Shown here: positions 1 to 8,311 of the stretch, piece by piece | Numbering within the stretch: position 1 is the stretch's first letter | Layout: the number at the start of each line of letters is the position of its first letter | Assembly (NCBI RefSeq): GCF_003286415.2 | Contig: NZ_CP043450.1 | Location: forward strand, 7,440,001 to 7,504,000 | Direction of reading: 5' to 3' | DNA: 64,000 nt | Source of the DNA: Mucilaginibacter rubeus | Lineage (GTDB): Bacteria > Bacteroidota > Bacteroidia > Sphingobacteriales > Sphingobacteriaceae | Position numbers and translations under genes: made by a program | The notes under the pieces: model-generated | What the model saw: the letters and a program-made list of their open reading frames with translations, nothing else | Databases searched by the model: none | What the model was told of the DNA's origin: nothing

Positions 1-613
1 CTACCTCATTTTCGTCGGTATCATGATCAAGGAAGTACTTTTTACGGAAAAGCATCTGGTAAAGGTTTTGTTTATGTGTACCGGGCAGGATGCGTAAACC
101 ACCGTTCTCCGGTTTCAGGGTGCTCAGGTGGATGCCAACATTAAGCATCGGGTTTAATTTCTGCCCGTGAAAAATATCACGCAGGCCATCAGTATGCCAG
201 CCCATTTTAGAAAAGCTGCTTTCAGGGCCGTTTACATAGTGGTTAAAAACCATTCCGTCCTTTTCATCTGTTCCCAGCCGGGAACCCTCGCCAATCAGGT
301 TAAGCAATACCTGGAAACGGGGATCTTTGGTAAATTCATCCAACAAGCTGTGATGCTGATTGATAAAAGCAAAACGCTGCACAATGGGCGATCCGTCAAG
401 GTCTTTACCGTATTTGATAGGTACGCCATTCACCTTTTCGGTGTTGTTATTTAGCCAGGTTGTTTCAACCTGTTTTGAGGCGTTAATAATGTCGGTAACA
501 GTTTCGGGCTTAATGAAATTTTTGAAATGGATAAAGCCGTGCTGATTGAAAAAAGCCTGTTGTTCGGGCGTAATTGTTGAGCCTAATGTGAATTTTTGAT
601 ATGACGTTGCCAT
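1..613 (-). CDS. PhyH-family Fe(II)/2-oxoglutarate dioxygenase, C-terminus cut by window edge
   Basis: The minus-strand frame opening at ATG 613 stays open to the window edge, giving 204 codons. It begins MATSYQKFTL and reads on through a typical phytanoyl-CoA dioxygenase fold. An HTDG motif supplies the first iron-binding His and the Asp of the facial triad. A downstream segment, GGLRILPGTHK, matches the stretch before the distal His, which lies outside the window. Enzymes of this family hydroxylate small molecules in the cytoplasm using 2-oxoglutarate and O2. The substrate cannot be told from the sequence. A short CCCTTG-TTAT-CAAGGG hairpin lies upstream at 736-751. Confidence 0.85.
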   Translation of the reverse strand, partial: MATSYQKFTLGSTITPEQQAFFNQHGFIHFKNFIKPETVTDIINASKQVETTWLNNNTEKVNGVPIKYGKDLDGSPIVQRFAFINQHHSLLDEFTKDPRFQVLLNLIGEGSRLGTDEKDGMVFNHYVNGPESSFSKMGWHTDGLRDIFHGQKLNPMLNVGIHLSTLKPENGGLRILPGTHKQNLYQMLFRKKYFLDHDTDENEV

Positions 614-879
614 GTGGTGGAAAAGATATTAAAGTACCTGGAAAATGAAATTGTAAACGCTGGATGCCGCCGGGGCGGTTTTAGGAAAGGAACTGGTCCT
701 CTTTGAGGGAAATTAACAACAACAGCTGCACATGACCCTTGTTATCAAGGGCATTCGCATAGGGTATGCAAATAATATGTTGTGCTTGTTGTTCAATGTA
801 TATTAAATCTATCTTTTTAGTAGACTAATGCAAATGTAAACAAATTGTTAATCAGTCCAAATATTTATGAAAATATTTT

Positions 880-1656
880 TTAATGCTTGTACAATCCGGC
901 GGTTACCCTTTCAATCAGGCTTTTAGGACTATGTGTTGCTGCTACTGCCGAAAGTTTATTTAAAAATCCGGGAACTATTTCGGCTTTTTTATTGAACATG
1001 CCTTTTATACCAATTGCTGCAACCTCCTCGGCTTTCATGTTAAATTTTGCTGCCAGTTCGGCCAGGGCCTCCATTCCCGCGCGCTGAGCGAAGCTGGTAT
1101 CCGTAGGGCCCGGGCATAAGCAGCTCACAGCTATCGAAGTGTTTTTAAGCTCATATCTTAAAGCCCGGCTAAATGATAAAACAAATGCTTTAGTGGCCGC
1201 ATAAATCGCCAGTGTAGGCACAGCCTGGTAGGCCGCGGTGCTGGATACGTTGAGGATAAACGCCTGTTGTTGTGATTTTAAAACTGGAATGAAATAATAT
1301 GAAAGCTCGGTAAGGGCATTCATGTTAACCTGCATCATGCCGGTTTGCGCGGCCAAATCTAATTCATGGAAATTTCCCCAAACACCAAGCCCCGCGTTAT
1401 TTATTAATATCGATACGGGTACATTTAAGCTCTTAGCCCAGTCAAAGGCCCGGAGGGCCGCGCCCGCGCCAGAAAGATCAATGGCAAGGTGATCAGCCTT
1501 AACCTTATAGTCGGTTTTTATTTGAGCGGATAAGGCAATGAGATCATTCTCCGACCGGGAAACCAACAGCAAGTTATATCCTTTTTGAGCAAGTAATATA
1601 GCCATTGACCTCCCGATGCCTTTACCGGCTCCTGTAATTAAAGCGTATTGATCCAT
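880..1656 (-). CDS. SDR-family NAD(P)-dependent oxidoreductase
   Basis: This 258-residue protein is a classical short-chain dehydrogenase/reductase. It has the cofactor motif TGAGKGIG (residues 8-15), the structural NNAG (86-89), catalytic Ser in NVSS (about 138), and the YAATK motif with Tyr152 and Lys156. There is no signal peptide, so it should be cytoplasmic. It belongs to the DltE-like group of SDRs with a short variable C-terminus. The substrate is unknown. The gene stands alone. The octamer GTAGACTA occurs on both sides of it (820-827 and 1713-1720), the upstream copy being half of an inverted repeat. Confidence 0.9.
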   Translation of the reverse strand: MDQYALITGAGKGIGRSMAILLAQKGYNLLLVSRSENDLIALSAQIKTDYKVKADHLAIDLSGAGAALRAFDWAKSLNVPVSILINNAGLGVWGNFHELDLAAQTGMMQVNMNALTELSYYFIPVLKSQQQAFILNVSSTAAYQAVPTLAIYAATKAFVLSFSRALRYELKNTSIAVSCLCPGPTDTSFAQRAGMEALAELAAKFNMKAEEVAAIGIKGMFNKKAEIVPGFLNKLSAVAATHSPKSLIERVTAGLYKH

Positions 1657-1697
1657 TGTTTTTATTGAGATATCGACGATACAAGTTTAAAGAAAAA

Positions 1698-1720
1698 TAA
1701 TCTACTAAAATTGTAGACTA
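1698..1720. promoter_or_regulatory. Inverted repeat upstream of the SDR gene, possible operator
   Basis: TAATCTAC and GTAGACTA form 8-base arms (7 of 8 matching) around a 7-base spacer, about 40 bases upstream of the SDR start codon. The size suits a TetR- or MarR-type dimer, but no such regulator lies nearby. The position is seen; the function is inferred. Confidence 0.35.
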
Positions 1721-1881
1721 TTTAAAATGTTATTACGTTTGTGTAGATATGAAAAACACTTCGCCATGTTTTCGTTTTTTAAGCTATAGCCAACCCCGCT
1801 ATTGTTGTTGCCGGTAAATAAAAACCGCTCTCCCCTTCGTTATTATTTCAACAACAAACTATCACAAGCTTAAAATTGATC

Positions 1882-3048
1882 ATGACTACTCATCATATAA
1901 AATATTTATTCAGTGCTTTTTTAATCATTGTTTTTATATCATTCAGGCTTCCGGTATCAGCTCAGCTATCTGCCGCGGTAAAGTATAAGCTAAACCTGCA
2001 GCACGATACCTCTGCCCATAATATCATCGATGAAAGTTATCCGATAAGCTTAGCCGCCGGGCCTATATTAAACAAGCCTGTTACCGATAAAACTGATGTC
2101 GGCTTTGAAACAGAGCTGGAAAGTCAACTGGATACCCATGCAGGCCGCAAAAAGTTGCTTACCTATTTAAAGGATCTATCGGTAACCAACACCAATGAGG
2201 CAAACTATAACCAGGCTAAGGTTAAAACTTACTATAAGCTGGCCAATGTATTTGCCAAGCTGCATTTGTACCCCTTGGCTATGAAATGCTTTTTTAAAGC
2301 GATGGCAGTTAAAAACGACGGCAGTAGTCTTTTACCCGCAGCTTCTGATTCTTCGGGTACAGATACCACGGGCAGGCAATTACGCTTAAACAGCGGTCTG
2401 CTGGCTATCAATACCCAGGATGATTCGGTTTTTGTAAACAACCCTGTTCAACTGAAGGATAAAAAGGAAAAGAAAAGTAAATCAATCACGTACAACCGTA
2501 TTGTAAGCACTTTTGATGATGGGAAAAAAGCGGCGGCCTATGCTTTGTTATTTCACGTAAAGCAGCCCAAACCCGGTAAACCGACTGTATTTGTAAGAGC
2601 TAATACGGGGCATACTTTTATTACGCTTATTAAGTATAATACCGATTCAACTTCGGTTTCTGTTTCTTTCGGGTTTTATCCCAAAAAGGATAACATATTT
2701 TCGGCCACGCCATGGGAGCCTGAAACTTCAGGCACTTTTAAAAACGACGAAGCTCATCAGTGGGACGAGGTCATGGGCAAGTTTATAACTGAGCGCCGCT
2801 TTAAACGGATCCTGAAGCTTACCCGTAATTACGACGGATTAGAGTATCACTTATCAAAAAATAACTGTACCGATTTTGCTTTACAGGCAGCTTCCTATGC
2901 CGGTTTTGGGGTTACCAATTCAAAAGGTTCATGGCCGCTGGGGCATGGCAACAATCCCGGAACAACCGGGCAAAGTATTATAGCCGGAGCTGTTTACGAT
3001 AATGATCAAGCAGATTTGTTTATTGACTTTGATGAAAATCTAAAGTAA
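1882..3048 (+). CDS. Exported protein with possible permuted NlpC/P60-like domain
   Basis: About 388 residues, starting MTTHHIKYLFSAF. I chose ATG 1882 over the in-frame TTG at 1876. An N-terminal hydrophobic stretch ends at PVSAQ, a likely signal peptidase I site, so the protein is exported. The middle contains a short helical, TPR-like stretch (KLANVFAKLHLYPLAMKCFF). The C-terminal half has TGHTFITL (His about 244) followed some 85 residues later by KNNCTDFALQAA (Cys about 329). His-before-Cys order is that of circularly permuted papain-fold proteins (LRAT/YiiX-like), but this assignment is inference. I do not recognise a named family. Confidence 0.7.
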   Translation: MTTHHIKYLFSAFLIIVFISFRLPVSAQLSAAVKYKLNLQHDTSAHNIIDESYPISLAAGPILNKPVTDKTDVGFETELESQLDTHAGRKKLLTYLKDLSVTNTNEANYNQAKVKTYYKLANVFAKLHLYPLAMKCFFKAMAVKNDGSSLLPAASDSSGTDTTGRQLRLNSGLLAINTQDDSVFVNNPVQLKDKKEKKSKSITYNRIVSTFDDGKKAAAYALLFHVKQPKPGKPTVFVRANTGHTFITLIKYNTDSTSVSVSFGFYPKKDNIFSATPWEPETSGTFKNDEAHQWDEVMGKFITERRFKRILKLTRNYDGLEYHLSKNNCTDFALQAASYAGFGVTNSKGSWPLGHGNNPGTTGQSIIAGAVYDNDQADLFIDFDENLK

Positions 3049-3054
3049 ACCAGA

Positions 3055-3390
3055 CTACATATCGCTCCACTCGGATAGGTTAGCTAAAATGGGCAATAGT
3101 GCCTGTCCTTTTGGAGTAAGCGTATAATCAACCCGCACAGGAACCGCCGGGATTATAGTTTTGCTGATCAGCCCGGATGCTTCTAATTCCTTCAGCTGTT
3201 TGCCCAATGTCTGATCTGTTATACCCGGCATAACTCCTTTCAGCAGGCTAAAACGATCGTTCCCTTCAGATATATGGATTACAATAAGTGCTTTCCACCT
3301 GCCGGCAATGGCATCAAGCGCCCCGTTTATACGGCATGACCGGTATAGGAATGCTTTGTTTATAGCGTTTGATGAGTTTTCCTTGATCAT
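3055..3390 (-). CDS. HxlR-family winged-helix transcriptional regulator
   Basis: 111 residues with the HxlR pattern: an early Cys (YRSCRINGALDAIAGRWKALIVIHI), then the helix-turn-helix (FSLLKGVMPGITDQTLGKQLKELEASGLI) and the wing (VRVDYTLTPKGQALLPIL). Proteins of this family bind DNA as dimers and often sense electrophiles or quinones through the N-terminal Cys. It is transcribed divergently from the quinone-reductase-like gene at 3492, so that gene is its likely target. Confidence 0.9.
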   Translation of the reverse strand: MIKENSSNAINKAFLYRSCRINGALDAIAGRWKALIVIHISEGNDRFSLLKGVMPGITDQTLGKQLKELEASGLISKTIIPAVPVRVDYTLTPKGQALLPILANLSEWSDM

Positions 3391-3418
3391 AATAAAGCAC
3401 TCCTTTTTTTGTGAGTTG

Positions 3419-3434
3419 CTCCCAATTAAGGGAG
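3419..3434. promoter_or_regulatory. Inverted repeat between HxlR regulator and oxidoreductase, candidate operator
   Basis: CTCCC-AATTAA-GGGAG is a perfect 5-base inverted repeat in the roughly 100-base divergent region. It lies 29 bases before the regulator start and about 57 bases before the oxidoreductase start. The location suits a shared operator; binding is inferred. Confidence 0.4.
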
Positions 3435-3491
3435 TAGGGATGATTTAACAGCCTGAGCCTTAGTTTTGGGCATCGACAAATTTAATGCGCA

Positions 3492-4496
3492 ATGTTTATG
3501 AAAGCAATACAATTGAATGGTTTTGGTGATGTATCTAACTTTAACGAGGCTCATCTGGATACCCCTGCAGTTAAAAATGACGAAGTGTTGATACAGATCA
3601 AAGCCGCCGCATTTAATCCAATTGATTTTCAAATGCGTTTGGGCCTGCGCGAAAGCAGGCTGATGCGGTCACCTGTTTTAGGCCGGGAACTTTCGGGCAT
3701 TGTAATAAAAGTGGGGCCGGATGTTATTGGTTTTGAGCCCGGAGATGAGGTAATGGCGCTGGCCGGTAGTCGTGGTTCAAACGGCAGCTATGCCGAATTA
3801 ATGGCGTTGAATTACCGGATGATTGGTCGCAAACCTCAAAATATTAGTTTTGAAGAAGCTACGGCTATTCCCTCATCCGGATTGACAGCCTGGCATAGTT
3901 TCAACAGGATGCAGGCGGCAGGTTCGGATAGTATTTTTATTAATGGCGCTGCGGGTGGGGTAGGCAGATTTTTGATAAAACTATTAAAAGCGAACGGTGT
4001 CACAAATATAATAGCCACTGCCGGGAACAAACATAGTGTAGCCGCCTTGCAGGAACTCGGCATTAGTTTCGGGAAGATAATCAATTACCATGAGCCGGAT
4101 TTGAAGGGCCTGCTTATTGCCGCGAACAAAGGTCGTCAATTTGATTACGCTGTAGATCTTGTTGGAGGCGTTATGGCCGAAATGGCAGCGGATGTGTTAA
4201 AAATGAACGGGACTTACGTTGACATTACTTTTTTAGGTACATCAACAACCCGTGAGATTTTATTTGATAAAGGGGCTAATATCCTGAATATTGCGGCTTA
4301 TGCCTTCGCGATAGAAAATAATCTTAAATGGTATGGGGAAAGCCTTAATTACTTAGCGCATTTAATAGAAACGGGCGAAATAGATGCCCCTGCTGTAAAT
4401 GTTATCGGTAGCCTTGGCGTACAAACTGTACAGGAAGCCCATCGCCTGATGGAAGCAAACCGCATTTACGGTAAAAAACTGGTTATGAAAGTTTGA
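3492..4496 (+). CDS. MDR-superfamily NADP-dependent quinone oxidoreductase
   Basis: 334 residues of the medium-chain dehydrogenase/reductase superfamily, quinone reductase type. The GroES-like N-terminal domain contains ELSGIVIKVGPDVIGFEPGDEV. The Rossmann domain has the INGAAGGVGRFLIKLLKANG nucleotide-binding motif. The catalytic-zinc Cys of alcohol dehydrogenases is absent, as expected for zinc-free quinone reductases. ATG 3498 is an equally good start. Divergence from an HxlR regulator suggests induction by electrophiles or quinones. Confidence 0.88.
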   Translation: MFMKAIQLNGFGDVSNFNEAHLDTPAVKNDEVLIQIKAAAFNPIDFQMRLGLRESRLMRSPVLGRELSGIVIKVGPDVIGFEPGDEVMALAGSRGSNGSYAELMALNYRMIGRKPQNISFEEATAIPSSGLTAWHSFNRMQAAGSDSIFINGAAGGVGRFLIKLLKANGVTNIIATAGNKHSVAALQELGISFGKIINYHEPDLKGLLIAANKGRQFDYAVDLVGGVMAEMAADVLKMNGTYVDITFLGTSTTREILFDKGANILNIAAYAFAIENNLKWYGESLNYLAHLIETGEIDAPAVNVIGSLGVQTVQEAHRLMEANRIYGKKLVMKV

Positions 4497-4502
4497 ACAG
4501 TT

Positions 4503-5531
4503 TTAAATTGTTTTTAATGTGCTTCCCTCTGCATTAACCTCAAAGGCGTGCAGTGCTCCGCATTTAAGCGCGAAGTTATTTTTCTGATGGCCTACCGGGA
4601 AGTCAAAGCAAACGGGATAGGTGTATTCCTTTACTTTTTCTGTAACGATATCATAAATGGTGTGGCCAAATTCTTCGCCTTCAATATCGGGTTTAAGTTG
4701 AAAGCCGCCAATGATAAGCCCGGCCAGGTTTGAAAGTTTACCGCTTTGTTTCAGGTTCCAGAACATACGGTCGATGTTGTAAAGGTATTCATGGGTATCC
4801 TCAACAAATAAGATTTTGCCGTCGGTACGCAAATCAGATGGTGTACCTGACAGTGTCGCGATCAGGCTCAGGTTTCCACCTACGAGGATCGCTTCGGCTT
4901 TCCCATAACGGTTTTGTGCAACTGCAGGCGAAGAATAACTAAGATTTTCGCCGGTCAACGCCTGCCTGATGGATTGAATAGTGGCAACCTGCATGGCATC
5001 AGCTTTTGTCCAGTCGTCCGGAAAGCTGTTGCACATTTTTGAATGGATGGTTGCAATCCCGAAATTACGGTTAATATGGCAATGTAACGCGGTAATATCA
5101 CTAAAGCCGATGAGCCATTTAGGGTGCTTTTTAAAGTATTTAAAATTTAAACGATCAATAACCCTGACCAGGCCATAACCGCCCCTTGCACACATGACGG
5201 CCTTAACTTCCGGATCATCCAGCATCTGCTGCAGGTCTGCTGTGCGTTCTTCATCTGTCCCGCCGTATGTAAAATCCTTTTTGCCTGTGTTGTCACCTAT
5301 AGCAATATTAAAGCCCCAGCTTTGCATGAGTTGCATGGCCGGTAAAATTTCGGCCAGGCTCATATAGCCTGAAGGGCTGATAATGCCAATGGTATCTCCC
5401 GGTTTTAAATAGGGGGGTATTTGATGACCGGCTTTAGCAACAGGATGTTCGGGCATATTGGCCCATGCCCCCGAAGTTGACAGTACAGCACCGGCAGTTA
5501 CTAATGAGGAGATGAAGTGTTTTCTGTCCAT
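4503..5531 (-). CDS. ldcA: Peptidase S66 LD-carboxypeptidase, exported
   Basis: 342 residues. The N-terminus is signal-like (KHFISSLVTAGAVLSTSGAWAN), so it probably acts in the periplasm. The S66 catalytic triad is visible: nucleophile Ser144 in IGFSDIT, Glu244 in LFVEDTHEY, and His315 in FPVGHQKNN. The fold landmarks DTIGIISPSG and CARGGYG are also present. The family cleaves the L,D-bond between meso-diaminopimelate (or Lys) and terminal D-Ala in muropeptide tetrapeptides, in cell-wall recycling; MccF-like members instead cleave other amide substrates. Convergent with the upstream oxidoreductase, with 6 bases between stop codons. Confidence 0.9.
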   Translation of the reverse strand: MDRKHFISSLVTAGAVLSTSGAWANMPEHPVAKAGHQIPPYLKPGDTIGIISPSGYMSLAEILPAMQLMQSWGFNIAIGDNTGKKDFTYGGTDEERTADLQQMLDDPEVKAVMCARGGYGLVRVIDRLNFKYFKKHPKWLIGFSDITALHCHINRNFGIATIHSKMCNSFPDDWTKADAMQVATIQSIRQALTGENLSYSSPAVAQNRYGKAEAILVGGNLSLIATLSGTPSDLRTDGKILFVEDTHEYLYNIDRMFWNLKQSGKLSNLAGLIIGGFQLKPDIEGEEFGHTIYDIVTEKVKEYTYPVCFDFPVGHQKNNFALKCGALHAFEVNAEGSTLKTI

Positions 5532-5684
5532 TTTTGTTGCTGCATTTTTTGATGCAACAGGGTTGATAAAATTATGAAAAACGGGACATAAGTAATTAAT
5601 GCCGGCTGGGTAAATATTTTATATCCTACAATCTTTACAAAAATGATGTTCCTGATTGTGTAAAGATCATTAAGTTTGGATTTG

Positions 5685-6953
5685 ATGAAAAGCAAGCATA
5701 TTTCTCTTCCCGGAATTATAACGGCACTGTTGCTGTCTTCAGCGATTTTTCAGAGTTGCCATACCGCTGATCATAAAGATCAAAACAAAACTGATACTGC
5801 AACTTCGCGGCCTGCAACTGCAACTTCCGCCGCTGCTGGTTTTAAAGTTAAGGTAGCTATTTCGTGCACTAAAAATGGCATGATCAGGGAGGATAGTATT
5901 TTATACATGCACCAGGGAGGCGAGTCTTTTCAGCCCACCATTGTTAATGTGAGCAATACATCGGTTAACAAAGCTGATAACGATATGGCCTGGATTCCGG
6001 GTGGTACATTTAGTATGGGTGGCGTAAATCCTGCCGGCATGACCGATGGCGGCATGGAAGCCATGGATGATGCAAGGCCTGTTCACCGGGTATTGGTTGA
6101 TGGTTTTTATATGGATAAAACCGAGGTGACCAACGCGCAGTTTGCCAAGTTTGTAAAAGCCACCGGCTACATAACCGTGGCCGAGCAAAAACCAACAGCC
6201 GAAGAGTTTCCGGGCGTTCCTGCTGAAGACCTGGTTGCGGGATCTGTTGTTTTTACCCCACCAAATCAAAAAGTGCCATTAGACGATATTTCGCAATGGT
6301 GGTCATATAAAAAAGGTGCCGATTGGAGGCATCCGCTTGGGCCTGGATCCGACTTAAAAGGGAAAGAGAATTTTCCCGTGGTACAGGTGGCCTGGGAAGA
6401 TGCTGCCGCTTATGCAAAATGGGCGGGAAAACGGCTGCCTACAGAAGCTGAGTGGGAATTTGCTGCAAGGGGAGGCAAAGCCGGCGAGTTATATCCCTGG
6501 GGCAACCAGTTAAAACAGGATGGCCGGTGGATGGCCAATACATTCCAGGGATCGTTCCCTAACCAAGACAATGCCGAGGATGGTGAAACAGGTCTCGGCC
6601 CTGTAAAAAAATACCCGGCTAATGCTTACGGCTTATATGATATGGCAGGTAACGCCTGGGAATGGTGTGCCGACTGGTACCGTAATGACTATTATAATAG
6701 TTTCAATCCAACTGTGGTTGCCCGCAACCCAAAAGGTCCGGCAGATTCATATGATCCGCAGGAGCCCGGACAAAAGAAGAAGGTGCAGCGAGGAGGCTCG
6801 TTTTTATGTACCGATCAATATTGTACGCGCTATATGGTGGGTTCAAGAGGTAAGGGCGAATATCGTTCAGCAACAAACCACGTTGGCTTCAGGTGCGTGC
6901 AGGATACCAAGCAAAGTAATCAAACAAAACAGGTTACTCAAAAATCGCTTTAG
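5685..6953 (+). CDS. Formylglycine-generating enzyme (FGE/SUMF1-type) lipoprotein
   Basis: 422 residues from ATG 5685; an in-frame TTG at 5676 is less likely. The signal peptide ends in a lipobox (AIFQSC, Cys25), so the protein should be membrane-anchored outside the cytoplasm. The FGE-sulfatase domain runs from MAWIPGGTFSMGG through TEVTNAQF, GKRLPTEAEWEFAARGG and MAGNAWEWCADWY to the C-terminal QRGGSF block. Two Cys, 375 and 380, in LCTDQYC match the spaced active-site pair of true FGEs. Many FGE-fold relatives lack this pair. It therefore may convert sulfatase Cys to formylglycine, although no sulfatase lies in the window. Confidence 0.85.
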   Translation: MKSKHISLPGIITALLLSSAIFQSCHTADHKDQNKTDTATSRPATATSAAAGFKVKVAISCTKNGMIREDSILYMHQGGESFQPTIVNVSNTSVNKADNDMAWIPGGTFSMGGVNPAGMTDGGMEAMDDARPVHRVLVDGFYMDKTEVTNAQFAKFVKATGYITVAEQKPTAEEFPGVPAEDLVAGSVVFTPPNQKVPLDDISQWWSYKKGADWRHPLGPGSDLKGKENFPVVQVAWEDAAAYAKWAGKRLPTEAEWEFAARGGKAGELYPWGNQLKQDGRWMANTFQGSFPNQDNAEDGETGLGPVKKYPANAYGLYDMAGNAWEWCADWYRNDYYNSFNPTVVARNPKGPADSYDPQEPGQKKKVQRGGSFLCTDQYCTRYMVGSRGKGEYRSATNHVGFRCVQDTKQSNQTKQVTQKSL

Positions 6954-7010
6954 GGTTTTAACAAAATCAATGGCTTTAGGCATTAAGCTTTCCGCTTTTC
7001 AAAAAGGGTA

Positions 7011-7045
7011 TAAAAAAAAGAAGCACTCCTGTTGGGCAGGAATGC
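7011..7045 (-). terminator. Rho-independent terminator for the GntR transcript
   Basis: Read on the minus strand, a 9-base stem (GCATTCCTG/CAGGAGTGC, one mismatch, 5-base loop) is followed by CTTCTTTTTTTT. It lies about 230 bases beyond the stop codon of the minus-strand GntR gene. The 6954-7272 gap contains this hairpin and otherwise only a degenerate tRNA-T-arm-like stretch near 7089-7106. Confidence 0.7.
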
Positions 7046-7272
7046 GTTCTAACCAATTATAAACCTAAATTATGAGAAGAGATGTAAACCCGGGGTCGAA
7101 CCGGAGTCGCTGCCTGTCAGCTATTCACATGACGGTACAAATATACGTGTAATCCGTACAATTATTGTCATCTTAATATGAAAATTTTACTTTTATTGGT
7201 ATTCTGCTATAAATGACAGTCGGTTTATGGATAATTTGCAACGATTTATAACAGAAGCTTTACAAAACCGGA

Positions 7273-8004
7273 TCAGGTCCTTCTGCTTTCAACGGTGTAT
7301 ACAAAACTTTCGGCTTTGTAATAGCCCAGATTATACTCCATAGGGCGCTCGCCCTGGTCATAAACAAACCTTTTTCTGAATAAAACCGGGCCGCCGTTTT
7401 CAATTTCAAGCTTATCGGCTATAAATTTATTAGCTTCAATAGCACTGATCTCTTCTTTTGACAGGTTTGCTACGGTAGAATATTCATCCTCAAGCATTTC
7501 ATAAAGCGGGCGCTTAAAATCTTCTTCGCCCGTAAGGCCTATTCGCGGATGAAAATAAGATATGAAATAAACAAAGGGATTATCGCTGCTGCCGCGTAAC
7601 CGTTCCATTTTTACAATTTTTTTATCAGTACTGATATCAAAAAAGCTGGCAGTACTCTCATCTGGAAATACCCAACTCACATGCAGCTCGTAATTTTTTA
7701 CGTTGATGCCCCTCGCTTTCATTTCCTGCGAAAAGCTGAGCCAGTTCATAGATTTTGAACTGATTTTGGAACTGGCAACCTTGGTGCCGAAGCCTTTTTT
7801 ACGGATCAGCAGCTCGTCATAAACCAATTTATTAATAGCCTGGCGCAGTGTGGTGCGGGATATAGCCAGCTTTTTGGCCAGCTCAACTTCATTGGGCAGT
7901 AGCTTGCCTGCCTGGTAGGCAGGGTCTTTAATCAGTTCGCGAAGCAACTGCTCGGCTTGGATATGCAGAGGCACAGGGCTCTTGTGGTCGATAGATAATT
8001 TCAT
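7273..8004 (-). CDS. GntR-family (HutC/UTRA) transcriptional regulator
   Basis: 243 residues. The N-terminal winged helix is GntR-like (PLHIQAEQLLRELI, LPNEVELAKKLAISRTTLRQAINKL, IRKKGFGTKVA; residues about 10-78). It is followed by a UTRA effector-binding domain (about 95-240) with MERLRG and the final FRKRFVYDQGERPMEYNLGYY. HutC-type members usually sense sugars, sugar phosphates or amino acids. It is divergent from the exported glycosidase at 8312, and the palindrome at 8053-8083 is a good operator candidate, so it probably controls that gene and itself. Confidence 0.92.
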   Translation of the reverse strand: MKLSIDHKSPVPLHIQAEQLLRELIKDPAYQAGKLLPNEVELAKKLAISRTTLRQAINKLVYDELLIRKKGFGTKVASSKISSKSMNWLSFSQEMKARGINVKNYELHVSWVFPDESTASFFDISTDKKIVKMERLRGSSDNPFVYFISYFHPRIGLTGEEDFKRPLYEMLEDEYSTVANLSKEEISAIEANKFIADKLEIENGGPVLFRKRFVYDQGERPMEYNLGYYKAESFVYTVESRRT

Positions 8005-8052
8005 AGTGGCTTTACTAACCTTAATGAGTTTAATGCGGTAAAGATAATAAAA

Positions 8053-8083
8053 AGCTAAGCCATGTATTTACATGGTTTAAGCT
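8053..8083. promoter_or_regulatory. GntR-type operator (GTA-N2-TAC palindrome)
   Basis: The core CCATGTATTTACATGG (8060-8075) is a perfect 7-base inverted repeat with GTA and TAC half-sites, the signature of GntR operators. Flanking bases extend the symmetry, with a G-T pair and one bulge, to 8053-8083. It lies about 50 bases upstream of the regulator start codon in the 307-base divergent region 8005-8311. I see nothing else of note in that gap. Confidence 0.6.
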
Positions 8084-8311
8084 GATGTTTTTAATTTGAT
8101 ATATACAATGTAGCTGATTGTTTGGCATGGAAAAACTGGGTGCCAGGATTAACTTAATTGTTAAGGGCTAATTTCTCGTATTTAAATAATATTTGAGGGC
8201 TTTGATACTAAATGTTCATACAAATAGTTGTTTGTTGTTTAACCGAAGCCTCGATTTTTATTGGGAAGAAAGTTGATTATTACTAATAAATTTACCTGAT
8301 TATTACTATCG

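Noticed and set aside
7085..7125. tRNA-like T arm (TCCGG-TTCGACC-CCGGG) on the minus strand downstream of the GntR gene
   Set aside because: No matching acceptor 5' strand, D arm or anticodon arm can be built upstream, so it is not called as a tRNA; it may be a remnant or chance.
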